Source: Streptomyces sp. HUAS ZL42
GTDB taxonomy: Bacteria; Actinomycetota; Actinomycetes; Streptomycetales; Streptomycetaceae
Length of the DNA stretch: 64,000 nt
NCBI RefSeq assembly: GCF_040782645.1
Contig: NZ_CP160403.1
Location: 5,987,001 to 6,051,000 of the forward strand
Reading direction: 5' to 3'
Made by a program: the position numbers and the translations under genes. The notes under the pieces are model-generated. The model saw only the letters and a program-made list of their open reading frames with translations, made no database searches and was not told where the DNA came from. How positions within the stretch are numbered: the stretch's first letter is position 1; each line of letters starts with the position of its first letter. This document shows, piece after piece, positions 34,793 to 42,439 of this stretch.

Positions 34793-36043
34793 TCACGCCC
34801 CGCTGCGCTGCCCCGGCACGCTCGCGCGGCTCGTGATGTATGCCTCGCGGGCGTGCTCCGGGGAGACCGGGCCCGGGCCGACCGTGCTGGCCGCCGGTGT
34901 GCGACGGGTCTGCATCGGGACCGCGCTCTCCGGGTGCAGGGTGACCTGCGCGCCGGAGGAGGTCAGCGCACCGGGTCCGCCGGGCGGCGCCGCGGGTGCC
35001 TCGCCGTCCGTCGGCCTGTCGCCCTGCGGCCGGCGGGCGCGGTACGCGGCCCGGTAGGCGGCCGGGGACGAGCCCAGCTGGCGGCGGAAGTGACCCCGCA
35101 GCGCGACGGGGGAGCGGAATCCGCACCGGCCCGCCACCTCGTCCACCGAGTAGTCCGACGTCTCCAGGAGGCGCTGCGCCTGCAGCACCCGCTGCGTGAT
35201 CAGCCACTGCAGCGGCGCGCTTCCCGTCAGCGAGCGGAAACGGCGGTCGAACGTACGCCGGCTCATGTACGCGCGCGCCGCCAGCGTCTCCACGTCGAAC
35301 TGCTCGTGGAGGTGCTCCAGCGCCCAGGCGACGACCTCGGCGAGCGGGTCGGCGCCGATCTCCTCGGGTAAAGACCTGTCGAGGTAGCGCTCCTGGCCGC
35401 CCGCCCGGCGCGGCGGGACGACGAGTCGCCGGGCCAGCGCGCCCGCCGCCTCGTTTCCGTGGTCCGTCCGCACGATGTGGAGACAGAGGTCGATTCCGGC
35501 GGCCGTACCGGCGGACGTCAGCACGTCGCCGTCGTCGACGAACAGCTCTCTCGGATCCACGTGCACCGACGGGTAGCGCTTGGCCAGCGTCGGCGCGTAC
35601 ATCCAGTGTGTGGTCGCGGGGCGGCCGTCCAGCAGACCCGCCGCCGCCAGAACGAAGGCGCCCGTGCACAGCCCGACGATGCGGGCGCCCTCCTCGTGCG
35701 CCCGGCGCAGTGCGTCGAGCGCCTCCTCCGGTGGCGGAGAAGTGATCGAACGCCAGGCCGGCACGACGACCGTGCCGGCTCGCGAGATCGCTTCCAGGCC
35801 ATGTGGCGCGGTGAGTTCCAGGCCCCCTGTGGTCCGCAGCGGGCCTTCCTCGCCGGCCGCCACCAGAAGGCGGTAGCGCGGCACGCCGGCGTCCTGGCGG
35901 TCAATCCCGAACACCGACAGCGGAATGGAACTCTCGAAGATGGGGCCGCCGCTGAACAGCAGCACCGCGACGATCTCCTTGCGGCGTCGCCCGGAAAGCT
36001 TCCGGGCCGCGGCTTCCGGCGCGGCAGTGGAGTCGTGGCTCAT
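34793..36043 (-). CDS. adpA: Central developmental regulator AdpA (BldH)
   Basis: A 416-residue AraC-family activator. Residues about 25-205 form a DJ-1/PfpI (type-1 glutamine amidotransferase-like) domain: VAVLLFSGGPIFESSIPLSVFGIDRQ, VVVPAWRS, GLCTGAFVLAAAGLLDGR. Residues about 245-345 are the AraC DNA-binding domain (VETLAARAYMSRRTFDRRFRSLTGSAPLQWLITQRVLQAQRLLETSDYSVDEVAGRCGFRSPVALRGHFRRQLGSSPAAYRAAYR). Leu225, in the linker (DRSLPEE), is encoded by TTA at complement 35369-35371, so translation should depend on the bldA tRNA. AdpA activates aerial growth, secreted protease and antibiotic genes. The long upstream region holds AdpA-like sites, suggesting self-control. Confidence 0.97.
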   Translation of the reverse strand: MSHDSTAAPEAAARKLSGRRRKEIVAVLLFSGGPIFESSIPLSVFGIDRQDAGVPRYRLLVAAGEEGPLRTTGGLELTAPHGLEAISRAGTVVVPAWRSITSPPPEEALDALRRAHEEGARIVGLCTGAFVLAAAGLLDGRPATTHWMYAPTLAKRYPSVHVDPRELFVDDGDVLTSAGTAAGIDLCLHIVRTDHGNEAAGALARRLVVPPRRAGGQERYLDRSLPEEIGADPLAEVVAWALEHLHEQFDVETLAARAYMSRRTFDRRFRSLTGSAPLQWLITQRVLQAQRLLETSDYSVDEVAGRCGFRSPVALRGHFRRQLGSSPAAYRAAYRARRPQGDRPTDGEAPAAPPGGPGALTSSGAQVTLHPESAVPMQTRRTPAASTVGPGPVSPEHAREAYITSRASVPGQRSGA

Positions 36044-36420
36044 ACTGCTAAGCCCCCCTCGGTGGTCGCGGCTCCTCGGTTGTGTCGCTCCTGCACGTTT
36101 CCCCTCGGTCCTGCACGAGTCCCCCGCCGTAGACAGTCAAGATCGAATCTACTGTGTCGCGTGATGCCGGCGTGGCCAGTTCACCACCCGGCAGATTGTC
36201 GACTTGGCAACTTGGCGTGAAGCATTCGATCACGAAGCGTTGCACTCGTGGGCCGTGCAGGGAAGTGCGCCTTGTCGCGGTGGCCAATCCACGTAGGGTG
36301 CGCGGGGCCCTGGAGGCCCTTTCCGTGCAGGTGGAACGGGGGGTGGGGGGTGGTCGGGGCAAGGGATGCGGGCCCGCCAGAAGTTGGCTGAAAAGATACG
36401 GGCGCGTGCGCGGAAACCGG
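36044..36420. promoter_or_regulatory. adpA upstream region with AdpA-like binding sites
   Basis: The 377 bases before adpA have no supported gene. TGGCCAGTTC at 36173-36182 matches the AdpA consensus TGGCSNGWWY fully, and TGGCGTGAAG at 36213-36222 matches nine of ten positions; both are 130-180 bases before the start. A GAGGGGGG ribosome site is at about 36054-36061. I could not identify a convincing BldD box by eye. Confidence 0.55.
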
Positions 36421-36693
36421 TCAGCCGACCGGTGTGTTTCCACCAGTGTGACGTGCGCCTCGGCGGACCCGCGCACCGCGCTGGGATTCGCGCAGCAGGA
36501 ACCGGCAGGCGACGGTGACGGCGGCCAGGCCGAGCGCGGCGCTGAGGGCGCCCGCGAAAGATGCGCCGTGGCAGAGCAGCACCACCGGCACGAGGACACA
36601 GCTGAAGGCCGCCCAGCGCAGGAAGTCGGACACGGTGTCCTCGGCGGGGCGTGCCTCGGTGGCCGGGCGGGACGAGGGCGGGGCGGGCTGCAT
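36421..36693 (-). CDS. Small membrane protein (90 aa)
   Basis: The ATG at 36693 follows AGGGAG. After a 20-residue Pro/Ala-rich N-terminus come two adjacent membrane helices (FLRWAAFSCVLVPVVLLCHGAS and FAGALSAALGLAAVTVACRFLL), then an Arg-rich tail with a His-Thr-Gly-Gly end. No family recognised. It is on the adpA strand, 377 bases upstream of adpA, and conserved position next to adpA is known to me only as a general impression. Divergent from the universal stress protein. Confidence 0.65.
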   Translation of the reverse strand: MQPAPPSSRPATEARPAEDTVSDFLRWAAFSCVLVPVVLLCHGASFAGALSAALGLAAVTVACRFLLRESQRGARVRRGARHTGGNTPVG

Positions 36694-37005
36694 GGAGGCT
36701 CCCTGGGGCGGTGGCTCGCCGGGAACAACGCGCGTCCCGGCGGTCGGGTCACCCACGGGGCCGACCTGCCCGCCCGTGGATGAGTGAACCCTGCGCAAAC
36801 CGCCTGTACGGCGCAGCAACCATTGCGTTACGGGCGCCCCCTCGTGCATGCTCCGGGGAACCCGCGCGGACCGTGCGGGGGATCTGGGCTAAGGAGGCGT
36901 GCCGCCGTACCCTTGGGGGTATGGGGTTGGGAAGATGATTCCCGGACACAGCTCCGCCGCACACTGTCGTCCCCACCCATAAAGGATCACAACCCCGAGA
37001 CAGCC
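36694..37005. other. Divergent intergenic region with a CsoR-like palindrome
   Basis: 312 bases between the small membrane gene and the stress-protein gene. The notable element is TACCC-TTGG-GGGTA at 36908-36921, an inverted repeat similar to CsoR-family copper-sensor operators, about 85 bases before the stress-protein start. No small gene with a ribosome site was found. Confidence 0.45.
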
Positions 37006-37533
37006 ATGGCCGGTCACGAATTCTTCGAACCCGCGGACCGCAAGCGGCCGGTCGCCGACCCCACGGCGGCCGATCCCCTGGCGGCGGAAGAGACACGCCC
37101 CACCTGCGATCCCGCCTTCAAGCACGGCGTCGTCGTCGGCTTCGACGGCTCCACGTCCAGTGAACGTGCCCTCGCGTACGCCATCGGCATGGCCGACCGC
37201 TCCCGCTCGGGCCTGATCATCGTGCACGTCGCCAACCGGCTGCCCACCACGGTGTGGGCCGGCTGTGAGCCGCCCGTCTTCGTGGACGTTCCCGACCACC
37301 GGACCGAGGTCCTCGGTCTCGAGCTCGCCTGCGCGGAGTACCTCGCCGAGGTGCCGTGGATCCTCGTCGAGCGCGGCGGCGACATCTGCCACGAACTCGA
37401 AGAGGTGGGCCGGGAGTACGAGGCCGACGCCATCGTCGTGGGCTCCACGCACGGCATCGTGGGGCGCATCTTCGGCTCCGTCGCGGGACGGCTCGCCAAG
37501 CGGGCCAAGCGGCCCGTCGTTGTCATTCCGTAA
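37006..37533 (+). CDS. Universal stress protein (UspA family)
   Basis: A 175-residue cytoplasmic protein with a 35-residue acidic N-terminal extension ahead of one Usp domain. The domain starts HGVVVGFDGSTSSERALAYAIGMADRSRSGLIIVHVAN and ends in VVGSTHGIVGRIFGSVAGRLAKRAKRPVVVIP, the ATP-binding G-x2-G-x9-G-S type loop followed by the last strand. The unusual segment CEPPVFVDVPDHRTEVLGLELACAEYLAEVPW lies in the middle. Such proteins bind ATP and modulate survival under stress. The ribosome site is weak (GAGAC). Alone in its transcription unit; the acetate-transporter gene follows after 150 bases. Confidence 0.9.
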   Translation: MAGHEFFEPADRKRPVADPTAADPLAAEETRPTCDPAFKHGVVVGFDGSTSSERALAYAIGMADRSRSGLIIVHVANRLPTTVWAGCEPPVFVDVPDHRTEVLGLELACAEYLAEVPWILVERGGDICHELEEVGREYEADAIVVGSTHGIVGRIFGSVAGRLAKRAKRPVVVIP

Positions 37534-37580
37534 CTCGCCGTCGGCCCTGGTGAGATGCACCATGGGCAACGTCGACTTCC

Positions 37581-37614
37581 TTTGTGCGTCGCGCAAATCT
37601 ACTCGTGCGTAGAT
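37581..37614. promoter_or_regulatory. Two adjacent palindromes upstream of the acetate-type transporter gene
   Basis: TTTGTGCG-T-CGCGCAAA (37581-37597) has one mismatch in eight pairs; ATCTAC-tcgtgc-GTAGAT (37597-37614) is a perfect six-base inverted repeat abutting it. Both lie 70-103 bases before the start and look like operator sites. Confidence 0.45.
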
Positions 37615-37683
37615 GTGTTTGTGCTCTTGTGAAGGGCATATACCGGTCACCGCACAACTGCATCTGCACGAAGGGAGCCCGCC

Positions 37684-38250
37684 GTGGACAACGACGTCTC
37701 TGCGGGAAGCGGAATCACCACCGTGGTCGGCCGACTTGCCCTGGGTGTCACCCTGTTGGCCTTCGGGCTGGGGTACACCGACGTGATCGACGGCGTGACA
37801 GTGGCCGACGCCGTGTCAATCGCCCAGTACGTGGGCGGTATCGCCCTGTTCGTCGCCGGCCTGATGGCGCTCCGCGACCGTGACGCCGCGGCCGGTACGG
37901 CGTATGTGGCCCTCGGGGCCTTCTGGTTCACCTGGGCCGTTTCCGCCGACGCGTCGGTCTCCGACAATGCGGCGGGGTTGTTCCTGCTGCTGTTCGGCCT
38001 CGTGGCGCTGTCCCTCACGCTCGCGGGTGGCGACCAACTCGGGCAGGGGGCCTACGGGTTGTTCTTCGTCTCCCTGGTGCTTCTCGCCATCGGCCGCTTC
38101 GCCGACAACGACGGCCTGGCCAAGGTCGGTGGTTGGTTCGCCGTCGCGGCGGGGGCGGTGGCCTGGTACGCGGCGACCGCCGCGTTGGCCCACTGGCCGA
38201 CGGCACTTCCCAGGCGCGCTGCCGGCCGAGGTGTGACGGCCACGGGCTGA
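37684..38250 (+). CDS. GPR1/FUN34/YaaH (SatP)-family acetate/succinate transporter
   Basis: A 188-residue membrane protein with six short helices, close to the family's usual length. Visible helices start at VVGRLALGVTLLAFGLGYTDV, VADAVSIAQYVGGIALFVAGLMALR, GTAYVALGAFWFTWAVSA, NAAGLFLLLFGLVALSLTLAG, GAYGLFFVSLVLLAIGRFA and VGGWFAVAAGAVAWYAATAALAHW. The layout is that of the acetate/succinate channel family, though the classic NPAPLGL motif is not seen, so the substrate assignment is cautious. Ribosome site AAGGGAG lies eight bases before the GTG. Two palindromes upstream suggest regulated expression, and a terminator follows. Confidence 0.65.
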   Translation: MDNDVSAGSGITTVVGRLALGVTLLAFGLGYTDVIDGVTVADAVSIAQYVGGIALFVAGLMALRDRDAAAGTAYVALGAFWFTWAVSADASVSDNAAGLFLLLFGLVALSLTLAGGDQLGQGAYGLFFVSLVLLAIGRFADNDGLAKVGGWFAVAAGAVAWYAATAALAHWPTALPRRAAGRGVTATG

Positions 38251-38296
38251 TCGGCAGCGGACGCCGGGGCGTTGGGCGGCCCCGGCGATGAGAACG

Positions 38297-38337
38297 GACC
38301 CCCCGTGTTTGGTGGCAACACGTGGGGGTCTGTTTTT
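38297..38337. terminator. Hairpin terminator with T-run
   Basis: GGACCCCCCGTGTT and AACACGTGGGGGTCT form a stem of about 14 pairs, followed by TTTTT at 38333-38337. It ends the transporter transcript and faces the convergent glmS. Confidence 0.9.
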
Positions 38338-38421
38338 GCGCCTGAACCGGCGCCGCTCTCACGGAGGTGCTTGCTCGCCGTGGGGGTTGCTCAATTATCG
38401 CTTCCGCCGTGGGTGGAATTC

Positions 38422-40239
38422 CTATTCCACCGTCACCGACTTCGCGAGGTTCCTCGGCTTGTCGATGTCCCGGCCCAGGGCCAGGGCCGTGTGGTACGCG
38501 AGGAGTTGGAGCGGGATGCCCATCAGGATCGGGTCCAGTTCGTCCTCGTTCTTCGGGACGACGATCGTGTGGTCGGCCTTCTCCTGCTCCTGGTGGGCCA
38601 CCGCGAGGATCCTGCCGCTGCGGGCCTTGATCTCCTCCAGGGCCGCGCGGTTCTTCTCGAGCAGGTCGTCGTCCGGGACGATGGCGACCGTCGGCAGGGC
38701 GGGCTCGATGAGCGCCAGCGGACCGTGCTTGAGCTCGGAGGCCGGGTAGGCCTCGGCGTGGATGTAGGAGACCTCCTTGAGCTTCAGGGAGGCCTCACGC
38801 GCCACCGGGTAGCCCCGGACGCGGCCGATGAAGAGCATCGAGCGGGCGTCGGCATACTGCTCGGCCAGCTTCTTGATCTCCTCCTCCTGCTCCAGCATCT
38901 CGGCGATCTGGGCGGGCAGCTTGCGCAGGCCCTCGATGATCCGCCTGCCGTCGCGGACCGAGAGGTCGCGGGTGCGGCCCAGGTGGAGCGCGAGGAGGGC
39001 GAAGGCGACCGTGGTGTTCGTGAAGCACTTCGTCGACACCACGCAGACCTCCGGGCCCGCGTGGACGTAGATGCCGGCGTCCGCCTCCCGTGCGATCGCC
39101 GAGCCGACCACGTTGACGATGCCGAAGACCCGAGCGCCCTTGCGCTTCAGCTCCTGGACGGCCGCCAGCACGTCGTACGTCTCACCGGACTGCGAGACGG
39201 CCACGTAAAGGGTGTCGGGGTCCACGACCGCGTTGCGGTAGCGGAACTCCGAGGCCGGCTCGGCGTCCGCCGGGATGCGGGCCAGTTCCTCGATCATCTG
39301 GGCGCCGATCATGCCCGCGTGGTACGAGGTGCCGCAGCCGAGGATCTTCACGCGGCGGATCTGGCGCGCCTCGCGGGCGTCCAGGTTCAGGCCGCCGAGG
39401 TGCACGGTGGAGAAGCGGTCGTCGATGCGGCCGCGCAGCACACGGTCCACGGCGTCGGCCTGCTCGTGGATCTCCTTGTGCATGTAGGTGTCGTGGCCGC
39501 CCATGTCGTACGACGCGGCCTCCCACTCCACGGTGGTCGGCTCGGCGGTCGTGCGGGTGCCCTCGGTGGTGTACGTACGGAAGTCGTCGGCCTTGAGGGT
39601 GGCCATCTCGCCGTCGTCGAGCGTCACTATCTGGCGGGTGTGGGCGACCAGGGCGGCGATGTCCGAGGCGACGAACATCTCCTTCTCGCCGATGCCGAGG
39701 ACGACCGGGGAGCCATTGCGGGCCACCACGATGCGGTCGGAGAAGTCGGCGTGCATCACGGCGATGCCGTACGTGCCCTCGATCACGCGCAGCGCGTCGC
39801 GGACCTTGTCCTCGAGCTTCTCGGCCTGGGAGCGGGCGATGAGGTGGGTGAGGACCTCGGTGTCGGTCTCGGAGAGGAACTCGACGCCGTCCGCCTCGAG
39901 CTTCTTCCGCAGGTCCGACGCGTTGTCGATGATGCCGTTGTGGACGACGGCGACCTTGCCCTCGGGGTCCAGGTGCGGGTGGGCGTTCACGTCGGACGGG
40001 GCGCCGTGGGTGGCCCAGCGGGTGTGGGCGATGCCGGTGGTGCCCTTGAAGCGCGCCGGGACCTTGGCCTCCAGATCGCGCACCCGGCCCTTGGCCTTGA
40101 CCATCTTCAGGCCGGCCGTCTTCGGGGAGGTGACGACGATGCCGGCCGAGTCGTAGCCGCGGTACTCCAGGCGCTGCAGGCCCTCCAGCAGGAGGGGTGC
40201 CACGTCACGCTTCCCGATGTATCCGACGATTCCGCACAT
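38422..40239 (-). CDS. glmS: Glutamine--fructose-6-phosphate aminotransferase GlmS
   Basis: A 605-residue enzyme that makes glucosamine-6-phosphate, the entry step to peptidoglycan and amino-sugar synthesis. Cys2 in MCGIVGYIGKRD is the glutaminase nucleophile once Met is removed; HTRWATHG and NGIIDN are glutaminase-domain motifs. Two SIS isomerase domains follow (about 285-605) with GCGTSYHAGMI, SQSGETYDVLAAV and the C-terminal LAKSVTVE tail. Typical full length. Streptomyces have more than one glmS; from recalled order this would be the glmS2-type copy near desABCD. An 86-residue gene lies 43 bases upstream on the same strand and may be co-transcribed. Confidence 0.96.
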   Translation of the reverse strand: MCGIVGYIGKRDVAPLLLEGLQRLEYRGYDSAGIVVTSPKTAGLKMVKAKGRVRDLEAKVPARFKGTTGIAHTRWATHGAPSDVNAHPHLDPEGKVAVVHNGIIDNASDLRKKLEADGVEFLSETDTEVLTHLIARSQAEKLEDKVRDALRVIEGTYGIAVMHADFSDRIVVARNGSPVVLGIGEKEMFVASDIAALVAHTRQIVTLDDGEMATLKADDFRTYTTEGTRTTAEPTTVEWEAASYDMGGHDTYMHKEIHEQADAVDRVLRGRIDDRFSTVHLGGLNLDAREARQIRRVKILGCGTSYHAGMIGAQMIEELARIPADAEPASEFRYRNAVVDPDTLYVAVSQSGETYDVLAAVQELKRKGARVFGIVNVVGSAIAREADAGIYVHAGPEVCVVSTKCFTNTTVAFALLALHLGRTRDLSVRDGRRIIEGLRKLPAQIAEMLEQEEEIKKLAEQYADARSMLFIGRVRGYPVAREASLKLKEVSYIHAEAYPASELKHGPLALIEPALPTVAIVPDDDLLEKNRAALEEIKARSGRILAVAHQEQEKADHTIVVPKNEDELDPILMGIPLQLLAYHTALALGRDIDKPRNLAKSVTVE

Positions 40240-40282
40240 ATATACGTATTCCTCAGTTGTGGACAGTATGGACCGGGTGGTC

Positions 40283-40540
40283 TCAGCCGTAGACCATGCG
40301 GCGCAGCTGCCTCAGCGTAAGCTCCGGCGGTGCGACGGCCCGATATTTGAGATCCGCCTCGATCCGTTCGAAGATCGCCGCGTTCACCAGGCCCTGGGCC
40401 TGGAGCTCGCGGTGGCGGCGACGGACGTATTCCTCGGTCGTCTCGTCGAAGTAGGCGAGCACGTCCTGGATCACACGCAGCGCCTCGCCCCGGTTGAGGG
40501 GCGTGGACCGCGTCAAATGATCAACAAGTTCGTCGTGCAC
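40283..40540 (-). CDS. Conserved actinobacterial hypothetical protein (86 aa or slightly longer)
   Basis: GTG 40540 starts an 85-residue product, MHDELVDHLT..., with a weak AGGAT site; the open frame extends further but into sequence shared with the decayed phosphatase gene on the other strand. The protein is highly charged and helical (GEALRVIQDVLAYFDETTEEYVRRRHRELQAQGLVNAAIFERIEADLKYRAVAPPELTLRQLRRMVYG) and looks conserved in this position beside glmS in Streptomyces. No catalytic motif, signal peptide or membrane segment. A small regulator or adaptor is possible, but the function is unknown. Confidence 0.65.
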   Translation of the reverse strand: MHDELVDHLTRSTPLNRGEALRVIQDVLAYFDETTEEYVRRRHRELQAQGLVNAAIFERIEADLKYRAVAPPELTLRQLRRMVYG

Positions 40541-40633
40541 CCGGTAGATCCTGGGGTACCGGCGGCGGTTTCGCAAGAAACCTGCCCGATTTCGGGCAGG
40601 TGTGTGCGGAAACTCCTTGGTCGAACCGAGCGC

Positions 40634-40997
40634 ATGAGCATGGCCGAGCAGCACGAATACCTGCGCGCCAGGTTCTCGCGGCGCACGATGATCAGATGCG
40701 GCGCGGTCACGCCGGGCGCCGTCGCGGGTGGCGCGTTCGTGCCGGGCGCCGTCGCCCAGGCCGCATTTCCGACGCAGCGCACCGCCCCCACGGCCGAGAC
40801 GGTCGACGGCTCCCTCGTCGCGCCGTTCGACGTGACGGCGGGTGCGGCGGGCCGCAGCCTGTACGCGTTCACTGCACCGGACTCGTACGAGGGGCACGAG
40901 AACGAGGTCGACTCGGTGAAGTCGTTCATCTGCCTCAAGGACGGCGCCAAGCAGAACGAGACGGTCGCCTGGTCCCGCGTGCGCTACCGGGATTCAT
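40634..40997 (+). pseudogene. Gutted Tat-exported phosphatase-like gene (N- and C-terminal parts only)
   Basis: Starts with a twin-arginine signal (RARFSRRTMIRCGAVTPGAV...) and about 25 residues that resemble the mature start of Streptomyces purple-acid-phosphatase-like exported proteins. It then runs directly into SLYAFTAPDSYEGHENEVDSVKSFICLKDGAKQNETVAWSRVRYRD, which resembles the C-terminal tail of the same type of protein. The metal-binding catalytic middle is missing, and the tail is cut by the left end of the TnpB element at about 40997. The frame stays open through the element to 41122 by chance. The family assignment is from remembered sequence patterns and is moderate; the loss of a central domain is inferred from that. 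Confidence 0.5.
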
Positions 40998-41155
40998 TCG
41001 TCCGGCCTTCAGGCCGGGGTGAAGCGAATCCTGTGGTCGCGACGCGGAGCGTCGTGGTGGCGTTCCGGAGGAGCCGGACCCTGCTTCGTGACGGTGACGG
41101 GTCGCTCGCATGTTCCCGGTGACGACGTGGGTTCGACTTGCCTAGTGTGATCGTC

Positions 41156-42379
41156 ATGCAGCTCCGGTACGCCTTCAGGTTGTACCCCGACGCCGCTCAG
41201 CAGGCCGCGCTGGCCAGGGCGTTCGGGTGCGCCCGCGTCGTGTTCAACGACGCGGTCCGCGCTCGCGAGGACGCCCGCACAGCAGGTCTGCCGTTCCCGA
41301 CGGCCGGTCAGCTGTCCCGGACACTGATCACCGAAGCCAAGCAGACAGCCGAGCGGTCTTGGCTGGGCGAGGTCTCCGCCGTCGTCTTGCAGCAGTCCCT
41401 GCGGGACGCCGAGACCGCCTGCCGCAACTTCTTCGCCTCACTCAACGGCACCCGCAAGGGACCGAAGGTGGGCCCGCCCCGGTTCAAGTCCCGCAAGGAC
41501 GCCCGGCAGTCGGTCCGGTTCACCGCCAACGCCCGCTGGAGCATCACCGGCAGTGGCCGTCTGAACCTGCCGAAGATCGGCGCCGTGAAGGTGAAGTGGT
41601 CCCGCACCCTGCCCGCCACACCGTCCTCGGTCACCGTCATCAAGGACGCGGCCGGCAGATTCTTCGCGTCCTTCGTCATCGAAACCGACCCCACTGCCGA
41701 CCAGACGCGGATGCCGTCAACCGACCGCACCATCGGCATCGACCTCGGCCTCGCACACTTCGGCGTCCTGTCCGACGGCACGAAGATCGACTCCCCGCGC
41801 TTCCTCCGGCGTGCGCAGAAGAAGCTGAAGAAGGCCCAGCGCGAGCTGTCCCGCAAGCAGAAGGGATCAAACAACCGCACCAAGGCCCGCCTGAAGGTCG
41901 CCCGTGCCCATGCCAAGGTCGCTGATGCGCGCCGCGAATTTCACCACCAGCTCTCCACGAAGCTGATCTCCGAGAACCAAGGGATCGCCGTGGAGGACCT
42001 GTCGGTGAAGGCTCTGGCTCGCACAAGGCTGGCCAAGTCCGTGCACGACGCCGGATGGGCACAGTTCATCAGCATGCTGGAGTACAAAGCAAAACGGTAC
42101 GGCCGCACCCTGGTGACCATCGGCCGGTTCACACCGACCTCCCAGACCTGCTCAACCTGCGGCATCGTGGACGGGCCCAAACCCCTGAGCGTGCGGGAAT
42201 GGACCTGTACCGCCTGCGGCACCGTCCACGACCGGGACACCAACGCCGCGATCAATGTGAAGACGGCCGCCGGACTGGCGGTATCGGCCTGTGGAGCGCA
42301 GGTAAGACCGGGAGCAGTCCCGGCACAGCGCGAAGAAACAGGAAGCCACGGATTCCCCACCGGAAACCGTGCCGCGTAG
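41156..42379 (+). CDS. tnpB: RNA-guided nuclease TnpB (IS605 OrfB)
   Basis: A 407-residue TnpB. The start ATG 41156 gives the typical opening MQLRYAFRLYPDAAQQAALA; GTG or TTG codons a few residues earlier are alternatives. RuvC catalytic residues are all present: Asp196 in IGIDLGLAHFG, Glu280 in IAVEDLSVKAL and Asp361 in HDRDTNAAINV. The zinc finger cysteines are Cys332, Cys335, Cys351 and Cys354 (CSTCG...CTACG). TnpB proteins use a right-end RNA to cut DNA next to a short target-adjacent motif, which helps the element persist. The gene looks intact and possibly active; no ribosome site is obvious. Confidence 0.93.
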   Translation: MQLRYAFRLYPDAAQQAALARAFGCARVVFNDAVRAREDARTAGLPFPTAGQLSRTLITEAKQTAERSWLGEVSAVVLQQSLRDAETACRNFFASLNGTRKGPKVGPPRFKSRKDARQSVRFTANARWSITGSGRLNLPKIGAVKVKWSRTLPATPSSVTVIKDAAGRFFASFVIETDPTADQTRMPSTDRTIGIDLGLAHFGVLSDGTKIDSPRFLRRAQKKLKKAQRELSRKQKGSNNRTKARLKVARAHAKVADARREFHHQLSTKLISENQGIAVEDLSVKALARTRLAKSVHDAGWAQFISMLEYKAKRYGRTLVTIGRFTPTSQTCSTCGIVDGPKPLSVREWTCTACGTVHDRDTNAAINVKTAAGLAVSACGAQVRPGAVPAQREETGSHGFPTGNRAA

Positions 42380-42439
42380 CGGCACAGCAACCGGTAGGGA
42401 AGGCCAGGATCCTCGCCCTTCAGGGCGAGGAGCAAGTCA
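42290..42439 (+). ncRNA. Probable omega RNA (TnpB guide scaffold)
   Basis: In IS605-group elements the guide RNA covers the 3' end of tnpB and the right end. Here that region ends with the perfect hairpin at 42411-42430 and the tail agcaagtcaa. Guide bases would follow immediately, reading into the 3' end of the DUF4429 gene. The 5' limit is unknown; position by analogy only. Confidence 0.4.

Larger units (their letters stand above)
40998..42439 (+). mobile_element. IS605/IS1341-type element carrying only tnpB
   Basis: The left part has a perfect hairpin CCGGCCTTCAGGCCGG (41002-41017) a few bases inside the presumed left end, which follows the pentamer TTCAT (40993-40997). The right part has a perfect hairpin CCTCGCCCTTCAGGGCGAGG (42411-42430), then agcaagtcaa. 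Subterminal hairpins without terminal inverted repeats and an RNA-guided TnpB are hallmarks of the IS200/IS605 group. No Y1 transposase (tnpA) is present, so it would need help in trans. The exact right end (42435-42440) is not certain. It sits between a gutted phosphatase gene and the stop codon of the DUF4429 gene. Confidence 0.75.

Noticed and set aside
36121..36182. BldD box in the adpA upstream region
   Set aside because: TGTGTCGCGTGATG looks suggestive but does not fit the consensus at key positions by eye.
40998..41122. Continuation of the phosphatase-like frame beyond 40997 as genuine protein
   Set aside because: The sequence there is the left end of the TnpB element with its hairpin; the open frame is chance.
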